55,269 nucleotides of DNA from the NCBI GenBank assembly GCA_003254885.1, contig QANT01005484.1:1-55269 (forward strand), written 5' to 3'. Origin of the DNA: Purshia tridentata. Lineage: Eukaryota; Streptophyta; Magnoliopsida; Rosales; Rosaceae. Below, piece by piece: positions 40,815-52,439 of this stretch (positions within the stretch are counted from its first letter, which is position 1; each line of letters starts with the position of its first letter). The notes beneath the pieces were generated by a model, which saw nothing but the letters and a program-made list of their open reading frames with translations, had not been told where the DNA came from and made no database searches. The translations under genes and the position numbers were made by a program.

Positions 40815-41808
40815 AGTAACCTTCTAATGAGGGATTCCTTATTTAGTGTTAAATGAGGGATTCTTTATTTAGTGTTAAATGAGGGATCCCCTTGTGGGGC
40901 CCACACGAGTCATTTTGTGTCCATCCCAACCGTTTATTTTTTACATCTTCATTGATAGATGATCCTTGTGAAAAATTAGTCAAATCAAATACCATTTGCT
41001 TATTTAACTTTGATCAAACAAATGGACGATTTCATAAAAACTATTTGGTTTGTCCATTTGTTTGATCAAAGTTAGATAGGCAAATGGTTTCTAATTTAGC
41101 TAATTTTTTGTAGGAATGATCTATTAATGGAGATATAAAAAGTGAACGTTTGGATCGACAAAAAATAATTTGTGTGGGCCCCACAAGGGGATCCCTCATT
41201 TAACACTAAATCAGGGATCCCTCATTGAAAGGTTTTTCTATACAGACTCTTTTAAGTGTGAAATCCTATATTTATGAGATTCTTTATAAGGGCCCATTCT
41301 ATAGGATATTTAAACGATCCAAACTATCTATTTTCTAAGTCTACATTCAAAGATCATTCTTGCAAAAAATTAAGCAAATCGAAAACCATTAAACTATCAA
41401 ACTTTGATCAAATAAATAGACGAACAAAATATTTTAATAAACACTTGAAATTGTGATAATTTAATTCACGGTCAAATGGTCTCCAATTAATCTAATTTTT
41501 TGCAAGCACGATCCTTCAATAGATATTAGAAAAGTAAACTTTTTCGATTATTGAAATATAATATGTAGTGGGCCCATAAGGGATTCCACAAATAAGCTTA
41601 AATGTGGGATCCAATTATGAAACCGTCTATTTGTTTGACCAAAGCTAAATAGGCAAATGGTTTCTGATTTAGCTAATTTTTTGCAACAATGATCATCAAT
41701 GGAAATGTTAAAAATGAACGGTTTGAATTAACACAAAATGACTTGTGTGGGCCCCACAAGGGGATCCCTCATTTAACACTAAATAAGGGATCCCTCATTA
41801 AAAGGTTA
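40815..41808. mobile_element. Foldback MITE cluster (outer pair, internal palindrome, and nested middle element)
   Basis: The sequence GTAACCTTCTAATGAGGG at the left end returns inverted as CCCTCATTAAAAGGTTAC at the right end (41791-41808). The inverted match continues through GATCCCCTTGTGGGGCCCAC for about 100 bp. A third copy of the arm, in the right-hand orientation, ends near 41238. Thus 40815-41238 is itself a near-palindrome of two arms of about 190 bp around a centre near 41035. Between 41245 and 41625 lies another inverted structure (GAAATCCTATATTTATGAG and AAGGGCCCATTCTATAGG against GTGGGCCCATAAGGG and AATGTGGGATCC). No transposase is present. Long arms of this kind can give hairpin RNA and siRNA if transcribed (inference). 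Confidence 0.72.
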
Positions 41809-41938
41809 CTATATATATATATAACCTCCATAGACGCAGTGAATAAGCACTTGTTTCTTTTCGATTAACAAATTTACACTAAAAATCCCAAAGCCAGTTG
41901 AAAACTAGAAGGACACATTTGTAACTTTCAAAGCTTAA

Positions 41939-43776
41939 TGTGAGACTCCGTACTTTTCCAAGTTTATTTTGAAAAGTATTTTAAAGAATTTTGAGATTTT
42001 ATTTGAGAAATAAAGTGTTTCGGGGTAATTTCTAATTTTAAATTAATTTTAACTTGAGCTCAAAGTTGACTCTTTGTTCAAGCAAAGTTTTAGTTTTGAC
42101 TTTGGGTCCGTTGGAAAGGTCTCATTCTCATAGTTCGTAGACACGAAGCATGAGTCAAACGAAGCTACGGTTTGGAAGTTACGGATGTGTGAAGAAATGG
42201 GCAAACTTGTGATTTTGCAAAGTTGGTTTTTAAAAGCAAAAATTCAGTTTTTCTCTCATTTCCTTCTCCTCTCTCCCGCACCCACTCACTCACACTCTCT
42301 CTCTCGTCTTTCTCTCTTAGCCGCACCTTCCACAGGCACATGGGGGAGCAACCAGCTGTGGCTGGGCTTGGGGTTGGGCTTGCCGTGCTCGCCTCCCTCC
42401 CCTCCTCCTTCCTTTGATGGTGATTCCCCCTGAAACAGGGTAGAATCCAAACGTCTAATCCACCGATTTGGAGCTCAGGTTTGATCTTAGCGTTTCTGGC
42501 AACTTCAAGGCCACACTCCAATCCAGAACTCTTCTCCTCGTCGAGCCCGTCACGTTGGTGGGTTCGATTGAGTAGGTGGACCACCATGGACGGTGGATCG
42601 ACGGTGGGAAGGCCAGTAGCTTCTTGGGCTTATTTCACCCTTTTTCGGTGAATTTTTGTTCTCGATCCAAGTATAAGAGTTGGTCCTCTCAACCTCCTCT
42701 ACGTGCATATGTGGTTCACTTTAGCTAAAAGTAAGTTTGGGTTTTCGTGCAGGTTGACCACTGTGGACCACCGCGAGTCCTGCCACTTATGGTGGTCACT
42801 GGCTGCGTGTGATGGTGCTAGTGACCAAATTTCCTCGTTTTTGGCCTTTGGCCAGTCACCCGAACCTGTGGGTGAGTTTTTCTTACTTTTTGGTTGGTTT
42901 GAGGGGCCGAGCAGCCACGGTGTGTGGAGGTTGCTACCCGTTTCAGCTATTTAACAGTACTTTTTGTGAACCCTATTGTAACTGTGCTTCGTTTGGTTGA
43001 ACTGTCTGGTCTAAACAGGTACCCTAGGCTCGGGAATTGTATTTCCGATGCCATCGTGCTACCGAATTTGAGAATCCGAGGAAAGAAGCTGCAAAAGGCA
43101 CTTTGGTCTTTCTCTAGGTTGCACTGTGTAAGTGGAATTTAAGTTCAGTTACCTTTGGTTGTTTGCTTGTTTGCTTGGTTGCTAGATAAGTGGTTACAGA
43201 ATAGGATTAGATACCCGGAGGTTATTAAGGTTATTGTCAACTTAAGGAATTAATTGAGGTTAAGCGGATATTGCTAATTATTGTTGTTTTGAATGATGTT
43301 GAGGATTAATGATTATATTGGAGGATTTTATGATTAAATTGAGGTGTTTGAAATTATTCGATTGTTTATTTGATTGATGGTTTATGGATTTTAAGGTTTG
43401 AGGCTTAAGTCGGTTTTATCATTTGATTATTTTTTTGATTTATATTTGAGGTTATTGTTTAAGTTATTTCACTCATACAAGCTCTAGTGAGCTTACTGGG
43501 TTTGTGTTTAAACTCGGTGCACCGTTGGTTGTGGTGTAGGATTTGTTTTGCAGGTTAAGCAGGCTAAGGAGACAGTGAAGATAAGACAAGGCAGTGAGAC
43601 CACAAGTGTTTTAGCAAAAATTTTTTATCAAAATTGTTTTTTACGATGGTTTTATTTAAACATATTTAAACAACGGGTTAAGTTTGTTTATTTATGCTCA
43701 TGGCTCATTATTTCAAAAAAAAACTTAAAGGTTCTAGTTTTTATCTTTTCACATGCCCGAAGTTCAAGGCGTGACA
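41939..43776. mobile_element. Solo LTR (1838 bp) with perfect 5-bp target duplication
   Basis: The element begins TGTGAGACTCCG and ends AAGGCGTGACA, the TG...CA termini of an LTR. It is flanked by CTTAA on both sides (41934-41938 and 43777-43781), the 5-bp target duplication expected of integrase. No internal region (primer-binding site, gag-pol) adjoins it, so it is a solo LTR left by recombination between two LTRs. Interior features are a C/T-rich stretch with CTCTCTCTCTCGTC (about 42292-42310) and GC-richer sequence to 43100. The several open frames of 60-140 codons inside it are not genes. A Ty3/gypsy source is likely from general resemblance but unproven. Confidence 0.85.
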
Positions 43777-43781
43777 CTTAA

Positions 43782-45400
43782 ACATCAATGATGTCAACAA
43801 GTAGATGCTATTGACTACATTGACTTTTATTGAAAGAAAACTCATAATGATTATTATGTAATATCGAAAGATTTTATTGATTTAAATGGTATTTGCTATA
43901 GTTTAATTGGGTTATCACTAAATAAATAAAGAAAAGAAATAATTGTGATTTTGTATTCCATACTATTTCACTTGTATCAATTTGCTCTCTTAACTTCTAA
44001 TATGAATGATTAAGATACTTGACTTTCTAATTTTGCCAATTGAGGCAGTTTCTTTAATTTACTTGCTTTCTATCAAAATCTCCTTTCATACAAAGTTAAA
44101 TACTCATCATGAAGGATCTTTATTGAAGAAAAATGGTAGTCACATGCCCATAACTTTTATCAATTTATTGAGTAAATTAACAAAATTATTTTAATTGGCA
44201 AAATTGAAAAATTAAGTACTTGAATTTTTCAAATTGAAAGTATGGGAAGCAAATTAAAACAAATGGAATCATTTGGAGAGAAAAATGAAAATTCTCTCAA
44301 AAAAAGACTTGACTATAAAAACCAAGAACTGAAATGCTATTAAAATTTTCGATTTTTTAAGGCTAGGGAATTTTTCACACGAAACCATGATATTTTCGTC
44401 AATATTTCGATAATTTAATTTTCGCTGAAATTTCGAGCACCAACCGCATGGAGTCTGGGCAATATTTTGGTGAAATTTTGTCATTTAAAATGAAATTTTC
44501 CATATTCCAGCTTTATTCTCTCTCGCTTTGTTTCTCTCCACGGGTGTGATTCTTTCTTCTCTCTCTTTCTCTCTGACCGTACCACCAATTCCGACCATAT
44601 CCCTTACCCCAAGGACTCCTGTGTTGTTCCAAATGATCTCAATGGCAGGAGACCTAGCATTGCACCTAATTAGGTGGAGCTTCTGAGGCGGCCAATGAAC
44701 CACAACGGTTGGATTGACAAAGAGAAGCTCATATGTGGTCTCAAGGAGTGGGGCTATATGCTTTGGAGAGGAGACAGAAGGAAAATCTCAAAAGGCAAAA
44801 AAACTATATTGGTCCATGTACTATGGACAATTTTGATCCCCGTTATTTCAATTTATATTTTTTAGGGCTATATTTCCATAAATGGCACAATCAAGCTTAA
44901 TCCGTTAAAATCGTCTACTTCATAGCTAATTAGGTGGAATACGTCAGCATTTTTATCTCGATTTTGATGAATTAGACTTGATTGCGATATTAATAGAAAC
45001 ACGATTTTAAAAAGATATAAATGATAATGATAAGAATCAAAGTGCGACTCATCCATAATACATGGATCAAAACAATTTTTAGCCATCTGAAAATGAAGAA
45101 AAAGAAAGAGATAAGATCCAAAACCCAACGAACAGGTCAAACTGTCAAAGATGCGTATTACCAATAAAGCACGTAATACATATTGTAATACATTGAGAAT
45201 ATCTCTAAACTAGTTGGTTCAATACAAATCTATTTAATAATTCACTGATCCATCAACAATTCCATATGGGATAAGTTAACTCATCCCACGATACATAAAA
45301 AAAAAATCATTATCAATAAATAAATAAACCGCGACATGCATAAGCAGAGACATGGCGGTCAAACCTGAATTTTCCGCGATGAAGATATTGACTACAAATG
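43782..45400. other. Intergenic spacer upstream of the RLCK gene
   Basis: No gene is supported. About 44345-44500 contains AAATTTCG-type strings related to the ends of the element at 52152-53783, so it may be a decayed relative. The segment 44510-44800 is GC-richer with a C/T tract and short open frames on both strands that I do not recognise. The last few hundred bases should contain the RLCK promoter. Confidence 0.4.
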
Positions 45401-45458
45401 GGAAGGCACAGAGTCAAAACTATCAATTGCACGAAACAGAGTGGGACCAAAGTTCCTC

Positions 45459-45721
45459 TGTCTCTCTCTCTGTCTCTCTCTAACACGTTTGTTAATTTCA
45501 ACAGTGTAGTAATACTTATATGCACAAGTAGTTTTCCTTTATTCAACGGCTGCATTCTCCCATTGACTAAAAAGCTTCGATCAGCACAACAGCAGCTGCT
45601 TCGTGTCAATGGACGACCCTGCTCTCCTACTTCATACTCCTACAAAGTGGCCTTCAATATTTACTTCAGAGACTCAGTCAGTCATCCTCTTCACCTCTTC
45701 TGCTTCTCCTTTTACTCAACG
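45459..45721 (+). promoter_or_regulatory. RLCK promoter-proximal region/leader with C/T tract
   Basis: An impure CT tract (about 45460-45481) lies 240 bp before the start codon. Such Y-rich patches are common around plant transcription starts. The leader contains an out-of-frame ATG at 45609, described separately. No TATA box is assigned with confidence. Confidence 0.4.
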
Positions 45722-46746
45722 ATGGGAAACTTCTGCAGAAAGCCTGCCAAGTGTGCTCATGCTTCTTCCAACATCTTCTCTAGATCTGGTAATTGCTACT
45801 TTAATATATACATGTGTGTTGTGTGTGTGTGTGTGTAGATTCCTAATTCTTTTCTTAATTTAGTTCTTTATGTACTAATTTCATGTTGTATATGTTATCT
45901 TTAACTTCTGTCTCTGTCTGTTAATTTATGGTATAATTTGATGGTTTTAAAAAATACCCTTTTCCTGTACATGATTATATATTATGAATTTGTGGGTGTA
46001 CTTTGATGCTTTATTATAATCTTCAAGATGGGAGCTTCAACCCTTTTGATGTTTTACCCTCTAAGTTAACTACTCTTTCTTTGTTATGGCTGAATTTATG
46101 GTTTGCGTTGTATATGTCCATACCTCTTATTTCTTAAGTCTCTCTTTTGATTAATGGTTGTCACTCTTAATGTTTCTTCAGTATATTGATTTTTAATTGT
46201 GTATTTCTTTTAGTACTTGATCTTATCCTAAATAATTGATATTTGAGCATTTCAATCCCATAACTGTTATATTGTTATCTGTATTAGAACCAGTCCATGT
46301 AATTAGAGATTAGTTAATTTGATCAGTCTGAGTTCCCAACTAATCACCGCTCACTGCTGGCTTTTGACGGCAATAAAGGCAAGGCCTAATGCTATCTCAA
46401 TATCATATCAGAACTGTAGTTTCTGTCCATTATGCAGCTAATTCTGCATATATTTCTTGTTGGGTGAAGGAAATACAACCCGATAAAAATAAATAAAACT
46501 TACATACATGCTTAGTTTCTTGTTTCTGCATGTCTACTTCTTTATGGTTATTTAATTTGTTTCTTTAACATAGTTTTATGATCAGTTTTACTCGATCCAT
46601 AATAATTTGAAGGTTAAGGAAATGTATATCTAATCATGTCTGCTTATTACCCTTTTCTTATACCCTTGTAGAAAGTACACAATCTAATGGCAAGGGACAG
46701 CAGGATTCAACCTTTACCATCCAGAAAACACCATTGGGAGGTTTGA
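45609..46746 (+). other. Upstream ORF overlapping the RLCK start in a different frame
   Basis: An ATG at 45609, 113 bp upstream of the kinase ATG, opens a frame that passes over the main start and reaches the first exon end at 45788 exactly on a codon boundary. After splicing to 46672 it continues to a TGA at 46744-46746, giving about 84 codons (MDDPALLLHTPTKW...). The uORF start context is weak (T at -3, G at +4), whereas the kinase start is strong (A at -3, G at +4). If the leader includes 45609, this frame would reduce or tune kinase translation. There is no evidence that the peptide itself is functional. Confidence 0.4.
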
Positions 46747-49691
46747 ATAAGGCTTTAATATCAGCCAAAGCTGATACATCTGTCCCAACCAACCTCAAGT
46801 CCTTTGGTTTCAATGATCTCAAGAATGCTACCAAGAACTTCCGCCCAGACAGCCTGCTTGGAGAGGGAGGGTTTGGGTGGGTTTTCAAAGGATGGATTGA
46901 TGCAAACACCTTGGCTCCCACCAAACCAGGAACTGGTTTGGTGGTGGCTGTCAAGAGACTCAAGCGAGAAAGCTTTCAAGGCCACAAGGAATGGCTTGTA
47001 TGTATAATCTGAAACCTTGCTTTTTCTTTATTATAGACTTTTCTATTCATACTTTGAATTTGAATCTGTTTTCAACTATTTGGCAGGCAGAAGTTAACTA
47101 TCTTGGTCAGCTTCGCCATGAAAATCTTGTGAAACTCATAGGGTATTGCACAGAATCTGACAATAGACTTCTAGTTTACGAGTTTTTGTCTAGGGGGAGT
47201 TTGGAGAATCATTTATTCAGGAGTGAGTATAAATTCATATCTTTTTGCCATATTTATTTCAGTTACTTGTGTTGTTTCTTCTTATCACTTTGTATGTACC
47301 TTTGTTGGTTTTTGTACATATAGATAGATATATTTCTGGTTTCAAATAATATTTAACTGAGGTAACTGCACGATTGGTACACTTATTATTTTATAGTTTC
47401 GTGTTGGTCCACAAATTTTTTTTAAGTGCCAAGTGTATTCACTTATTAACTTACATGTGCCACGTTGGTCCATTCCGTCAAAACACCCCAAACGGACATT
47501 GAGTTTAGTCCATGTGGAGGGGCAAATGGGTTAATTCATGTCCTAATCTGAGTCAAATGGGATCAATTAGGATCAAATGGTTTTGTTATTCGAAAAAAGT
47601 GTTGGTCAGTTGGGGTCAATTTGTGACCCCATTTGAATAACAAAACCATTTGACCCAAATGTGCAATTATCTTTATTTAACCTGAAAAATGGACTACTAT
47701 ATGTTGCTGAATTTGGATTGTTGTCAGTAGACAATAGCTGCTAGAAAACTCAATACTATTTTAAATTAGATGCCCTATAATTTTCCAGTTCATACTTATG
47801 CAATACTTGATCTTTAAGATGTCCTGCAATTGCCTAATTCTACTCTACTATTGAAATACATGTATTTCAACAAGAATGAGCTTCCTCTGGTATTCTAATT
47901 TTTCAAATTTTACTAGAACCTTTACTGAATGCTCATTTAATATTTATCCAGTTAACTTTTGAATTTTCTAATACAAGAAGCTAGATGCTTAATAACAAGA
48001 CAAGTAGAAGATGCCTTCTCTGTCTTATTGGATTTGTTGCACAGAACTAGAGAATTTCCTTTCTAAATAAATAGTACTCGAATTTGAAAAAGTTTATTTT
48101 TCTTTGAGGAAGTATTTACACAAGCTCCTAGGCTTATAACACCTGATGTCCTTTGTTTAACCATTACCCTGCTTTACTTTGTTGTTGTGCAGAAGGTGTT
48201 CAACCTATTACTTGGGCTATACGGATGAATATTGCAATTGACGTTGCACGGGGGTTGTCCTTCTTACATAGTTTAGATGCTAATGTCATCTACCGTGACT
48301 TGAAAGCTTCCAACATTCTTCTTGATTCGGTATGCTTAAACATCAAAACTTCTGATTTGTGAGCCACTCAATGCTCAGCTATAATCATAAGCCTGATAGA
48401 GTTTTGACCTAATTTATGTAGGATTTCAATGCAAAGCTTTCAGATTTTGGCTTAGCAAGGGATGGTCCTACTGGAGATAACACTCATGTTTCAACCAGAG
48501 TCGTGGGAACTAGAGGATACGCTGCACCAGAATATGTTGCTACAGGTCAGTGTTATCTTCCATTTGCATTATACTTACTTCTCAACCACACAGAACATCG
48601 CCTTATTGATGGTCATATATAGGAGGTGAAGTTCACCACCAAATGATACCAATCAAACATCAGGCTAAACCATGTTGGGTGCCTTATTCACTTCAAATAA
48701 ACATTTTAATTACCTATAATTTAATGTTTGAACCGACGTATAATCCAGCAAACGAATATGACCAACTTCAAAAAAAATAAAAAAATTAGTCTCCCTCTAA
48801 AAATTAGATCAATCCATGTTTGTGAATGCCAACACAAGGACCAACTTCTATGTTTTCCTATGTCGTTCTGCACCCAACAAGCTCTTAAGTACAAAATTGG
48901 ATTACGTTGCAAGTCATCTCTATATAAGGCATCAAAAAACTCAAGGCCAACCCTAGTTTTTCCAATAGGTGAGGCCATTTTGTCATGTTCTTTTATGCTT
49001 CCTACACATTGGAGCAACAATTTCTACTGATTGGACTTGGTCAGATACCTAGTTGTCCCATCAGATATTTGGTCCATTCTATTCTGTTCAAGTTGTTCTG
49101 GCCCTTGTTCAGTTCAGTCTTATTGTTCAATCGAGTTAAACTGGTTGGTTGTGTCTGTATATGCATCTCATTTTGATTGGTTCTTCTTATCTGAGATGTA
49201 TTTGTTTTCTCTTTATTTTTGTTTGTTAGGATCAGTTTTCATCTTTTTTTCTTCAGCTTCCCCTGGTGAATAGCTTCCATTTCTAATTTAATGGTTCCAA
49301 ATGAGCAGGTCACTTGACGCCAAAGAGTGATGTGTACAGCTTCGGCGTAGTTCTGTTAGAGCTACTATCGGGAAGACGAGCAATGGACGATGAGAGAGCT
49401 GGGAGTGTTGAGGAAACATTGGTGGATTGGGCAAAGCCATTCCTGAGTGATGGTAGACGAGTTTTGAGAATCATGGACACAAGGTTGGGGGGTCAGTACT
49501 CCAAGAAGGCAGCCCAAGCTGCTGCTGCACTTGCTTTACAGTGCCTCCATACTGACCCAAAGAATAGGCCACTCATGATTGATGTTCTGGCCACATTGGA
49601 ACGACTCCACACAAAGAACACTCATGCGGTCAAGCATTTGAACCAACCTCACCCTCACAAGATAACAAGTTCAAATACAAACTTGAAATGA
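45722..49691 (+). CDS. Receptor-like cytoplasmic kinase, subfamily VII (PBL/APK1-type)
   Basis: RLCK-VII kinases are membrane-anchored Ser/Thr kinases that relay signals from pattern-recognition and other receptor kinases (BIK1 and PBL proteins in Arabidopsis). Coding exons: 45722-45788, 46672-46997, 47087-47222, 48193-48329, 48422-48545, 49309-49691 (stop TGA). The sum is 1173 nt, 390 aa. N-terminal [11 protein letters not shown] has Gly2 for N-myristoylation and Cys5 for palmitoylation. Kinase features are [20 protein letters not shown], glycine loop G86-x-G88-x-x-G91, Lys117 in [13 protein letters not shown] (210-217; RD-type), DFG (230-232), the activation segment with STRVVGT and GYAAPEY (254-260), and [20 protein letters not shown]. 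The C-terminal tail after the kinase domain is short and His/Asn-rich. All catalytic residues are present. Exact PBL number cannot be fixed by eye, so no symbol is given. Introns 3 and 5 are the larger internal ones. Confidence 0.92.
47573..47653. repeat. Inverted repeat (21-22 bp arms) in RLCK intron 3
   Basis: CAAATGGTTTTGTTATTC (from about 47574) returns inverted as GAATAACAAAACCATTTG (ending about 47652), separated by about 40 bp; the arms match perfectly over 18 bp. The loop contains a small inverted TGGGGTCA...TGACCCCA as well. Flanking sequence resembles dispersed plant repeats (GGTCCA and GTGTTGGTCC strings). It may be the core of a small MITE rather than a functional hairpin. Confidence 0.65.
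48546..49308 (+). other. RLCK intron 5 with unclassified repeat-like content
   Basis: A 763-bp intron. Overlapping open frames on both strands between 48721 and 49030 have no recognised domain, although base composition there is more gene-like than in the rest of the intron. It may be a small insertion of unknown origin. Confidence 0.35.
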
Positions 49692-50849
49692 ATTGAGTTT
49701 TTCTCATTTGTAGACATAGCTTTGGCATGTATGTAGCACAAATGTGATTTTTATACTCCTTAGGTATATAAAAGAAAAGGAAAAATTCAACACATCATAG
49801 TCATGCTTGCTAGCTTGTGAGTGTTGTGAGATTGTACAATGTATCGTAGGGATTGGTAAATCTATGAGTATAATGTTTTCACTTAATCCCACCTTGAATG
49901 AGTTAACTAATAATGTCACAAACAATTGAATCTCTCCACCTAATTTTTTTGCTTTTGTTTTTAAGTTATTTGATGAATGGATTTTTCTATCTCTGTAGCG
50001 AGAATTTACGTACAAAAAACAGGCTCTCACATTATCGGTGGGCCTCTCTTACACTGACTAGTTATCCTTTCTTGCACCCTCTTTTTCTGCATTTTTTTCT
50101 TGTAGCTCTTGTTCCGCACAAGAGAAGCACTACTCTTCGATGAATATTAGGTGACGATTGTTCACTAGAACATGCAAGCTTGTAGTAACTTTTTTCAATT
50201 ACTGGCTTATTTTATCAAAATGTTTTGAAATTGCATGAGTAGTGTGTCTTGTCAAGGAGAATGCGATTTTTGTTGCTCTATTTAAAGAGAGAACCCTCAT
50301 AAATGTTATTCCCACTTATAAACACGCAACATATTAGAATTACAAGTCCTTGTTATAGACTCAATACGTACAAGATATCAAATACCCCTAAACCTCTAAT
50401 ATTTTACAATTTTGACAAGCTTTTTTTTTTGGTTTTTTTAATGGCCAATCCATTAAAAATAATAATTTCTCGTAATTTTCTACAATTTATTTTGTTAATG
50501 TGGAGACCAATAGTGGCAATAGGTTTGAAGAAAAACACTAAGGTAACAAATCAATCGAGTAATTTTTCCACCTAAGATTTTTTACCTCAGGGCACTCTCC
50601 TCCTTTCTCGTGAGAGTTCTTTCCATCCTTGACACATGCTCTAGTATTCACACCTCGACAGTGAAGTTGGGGCTGCTTTCACATCCATCTCTTTTTGCCT
50701 GTCACTTGTCGCAATTGGCGAGGGTGGGATCCAATGAAAGAGATCTAGAGAAGTTTTGCAAAAACATTGACTCCAACTGGGATTAGGTTGCATAACTTTT
50801 ATGACCTTAGGTTCGATCTCTTAAAACTTCTAGAAGGGTTGGACAGCCT
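49692..50849. other. RLCK 3' flank and intergenic spacer
   Basis: The RLCK 3' UTR probably lies in the first 200-250 bp; no single polyadenylation signal is certain. The rest is AT-rich with short open frames only. I see no gene or clear repeat here. Confidence 0.4.
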
Positions 50850-51830
50850 AGCCAAGACATTACGTTATTACGTATGTTTGGTATAGTTGATGTTCATGAT
50901 TCATTGGTGGTATGTGGTATGAGTATTCAGTTGAGAGTCCTTATAGACCGTGATACTCTCACTATGGTAGTCATATGTTTTGTTTATGATCAACCGTAAT
51001 AGTACCGAACGCATATTGATTATCAAGTATAAATGATTTATTATGGATTTGCATGTCGTGTACAGCTGAGTCACACATGGTTTTTAAAGGTTTTCAAAAG
51101 GAAAGGTTTTAAGAACATTTAAGGATCCGTCGGAAAATGATTTTCACTATGTTTTATATTGATAAAAGTTTTGTGGTTTTCAAACTGGCCACCCCCTATG
51201 GGAAAGCTATGATCGTATGTGATGCGCTTACCCTTACAATCTTCTTGTTCCTTGTTTATTGGACATTTTTATAGGTATAGAGCATGGTAAAGAGACAAAC
51301 TTGGATGAAGGTCGAGTAGGGTAGCATCGTGAGATTTGTCAACTTTCTGGATTTAATTGGTGATTTCGTATAGTTGTTTTCTCGTGTCGAGCATGTTTCC
51401 ATGATTTTTGCTCCATTGTTTAGAAATTGTTTTGAGTTATTTACTTTGATATTACGTGTTGCGTAGTTTTGGATCATTTATTTTACTTTTTCTATGTATT
51501 CTTAATGTTATTAATTCTTCAAGGTTGCAATGAATTACTATAACCTTAGAGGTTGGTTTTATATTTTTATCTTTACTTCTCATGTTTCCACTATTTATTA
51601 TTTACCTCTTATCCAACTTGCACTAAACCAAAAGGCTTAACCTATTTGAGAAGCTTGGGAGTTTAATGCTTGATTCAGTGAAATTAGGCTCTTCAGACCT
51701 TCAAGGCGGGTGCCTTAATTTGTTGCATGCCATGGGTTCAGAGTGCGACATGGCTCAAGGAGCAAGTAGAAGTTGAAAATATTAGCCCGTCGAGTTGGGT
51801 GATATCAAAGGGGAAGATGAGGATATTAAG
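50850..51830. mobile_element. LTR-like retrotransposon remnant
   Basis: The stretch includes GTTTTCAAAAGGAAAGG, GGAAAATGATTTTCACTATG, CCACCCCCTATGGGAAAG, GATGCGCTTACCCTT and TTCTTGTTCCTTGTTTATTG. These strings recall, from memory, the U3/R part of plant gypsy-type LTRs. No TG/CA ends with a target duplication were found, and no gag-pol is present. Limits are approximate. Confidence 0.38.
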
Positions 51831-52151
51831 AATTTAGTTGACCAAGTGGTTGAGCAGAGGGTGCATAGAGGGTTTTGAAGGAGGGCGAGGGTCCAAGAAA
51901 TAATATCTCTATGGCTTCGTTTGGTGTTTAGGATTGGATTGGAAATGATAAATAATATATTCATGTATATTTAAAGAAAAAGATGAAGTGTTTTCTAATT
52001 CAAAGGAATAAGATAGAAAGAAAATAGTTTAGCCACAAGGAAAATGTTATCCTTGTTAATCCTCACCATTTTGAGAGGATTGGAAATGATAAGTTTTTTT
52101 CATAATTTATCAATCCAAGTTAGAAATTTTTTCTTGAAATACACTAACAGT
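51831..52151. other. Spacer with a MITE-like end
   Basis: GGCTTCGTTTGGTGTTTAGG at 51912-51931, followed by GATTGGATTGGAAATGATAA, is typical of the terminus of a MITE. GAGGATTGGAAATGATAAG recurs at 52075-52093. A matching opposite terminus was not found before the next element. Confidence 0.3.
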
Positions 52152-52439
52152 GAGTTAAATTTCGAAAATTTCGGCGAAATTTCGGCGAAATTTCGTTTTT
52201 GGAGGGTGTCGAAACGAAATCACTCAAGGAGTTAAATATCGAAAATTTCGCCGAAATTTCAGCGAAATTTTCATTTTTGGAGGGTGTAGAAACGAAATCA
52301 CTCCCTCATGTATTTTTCGTTTAAATTTCGGACATTTCGCCGAAATTTCGGAAAAACCCGAAATTTGGGCAGACATGGACTGGGTTTATGTGGAGAAGAG
52401 GCTGAGATTGATTTTCCGTTGGTGGGTTCGGAGGTAGGG

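Noticed and set aside
42165-42587. 140-codon minus-strand open frame and several plus-strand frames nearby
   Set aside because: They lie entirely within the solo LTR; LTRs do not normally code, and no domain is recognisable.
44485-44865. Possible gene fragment in a GC-richer segment
   Set aside because: Short frames on both strands give no recognisable domain, splice pattern or conserved block, so no gene is claimed.
45398-45838. 146-codon plus-strand open frame at the RLCK start
   Set aside because: It includes the true kinase start in frame (MGNFCRK...) but extends upstream through leader sequence and downstream into the intron. The conserved myristoylation start at 45722 is the better start.
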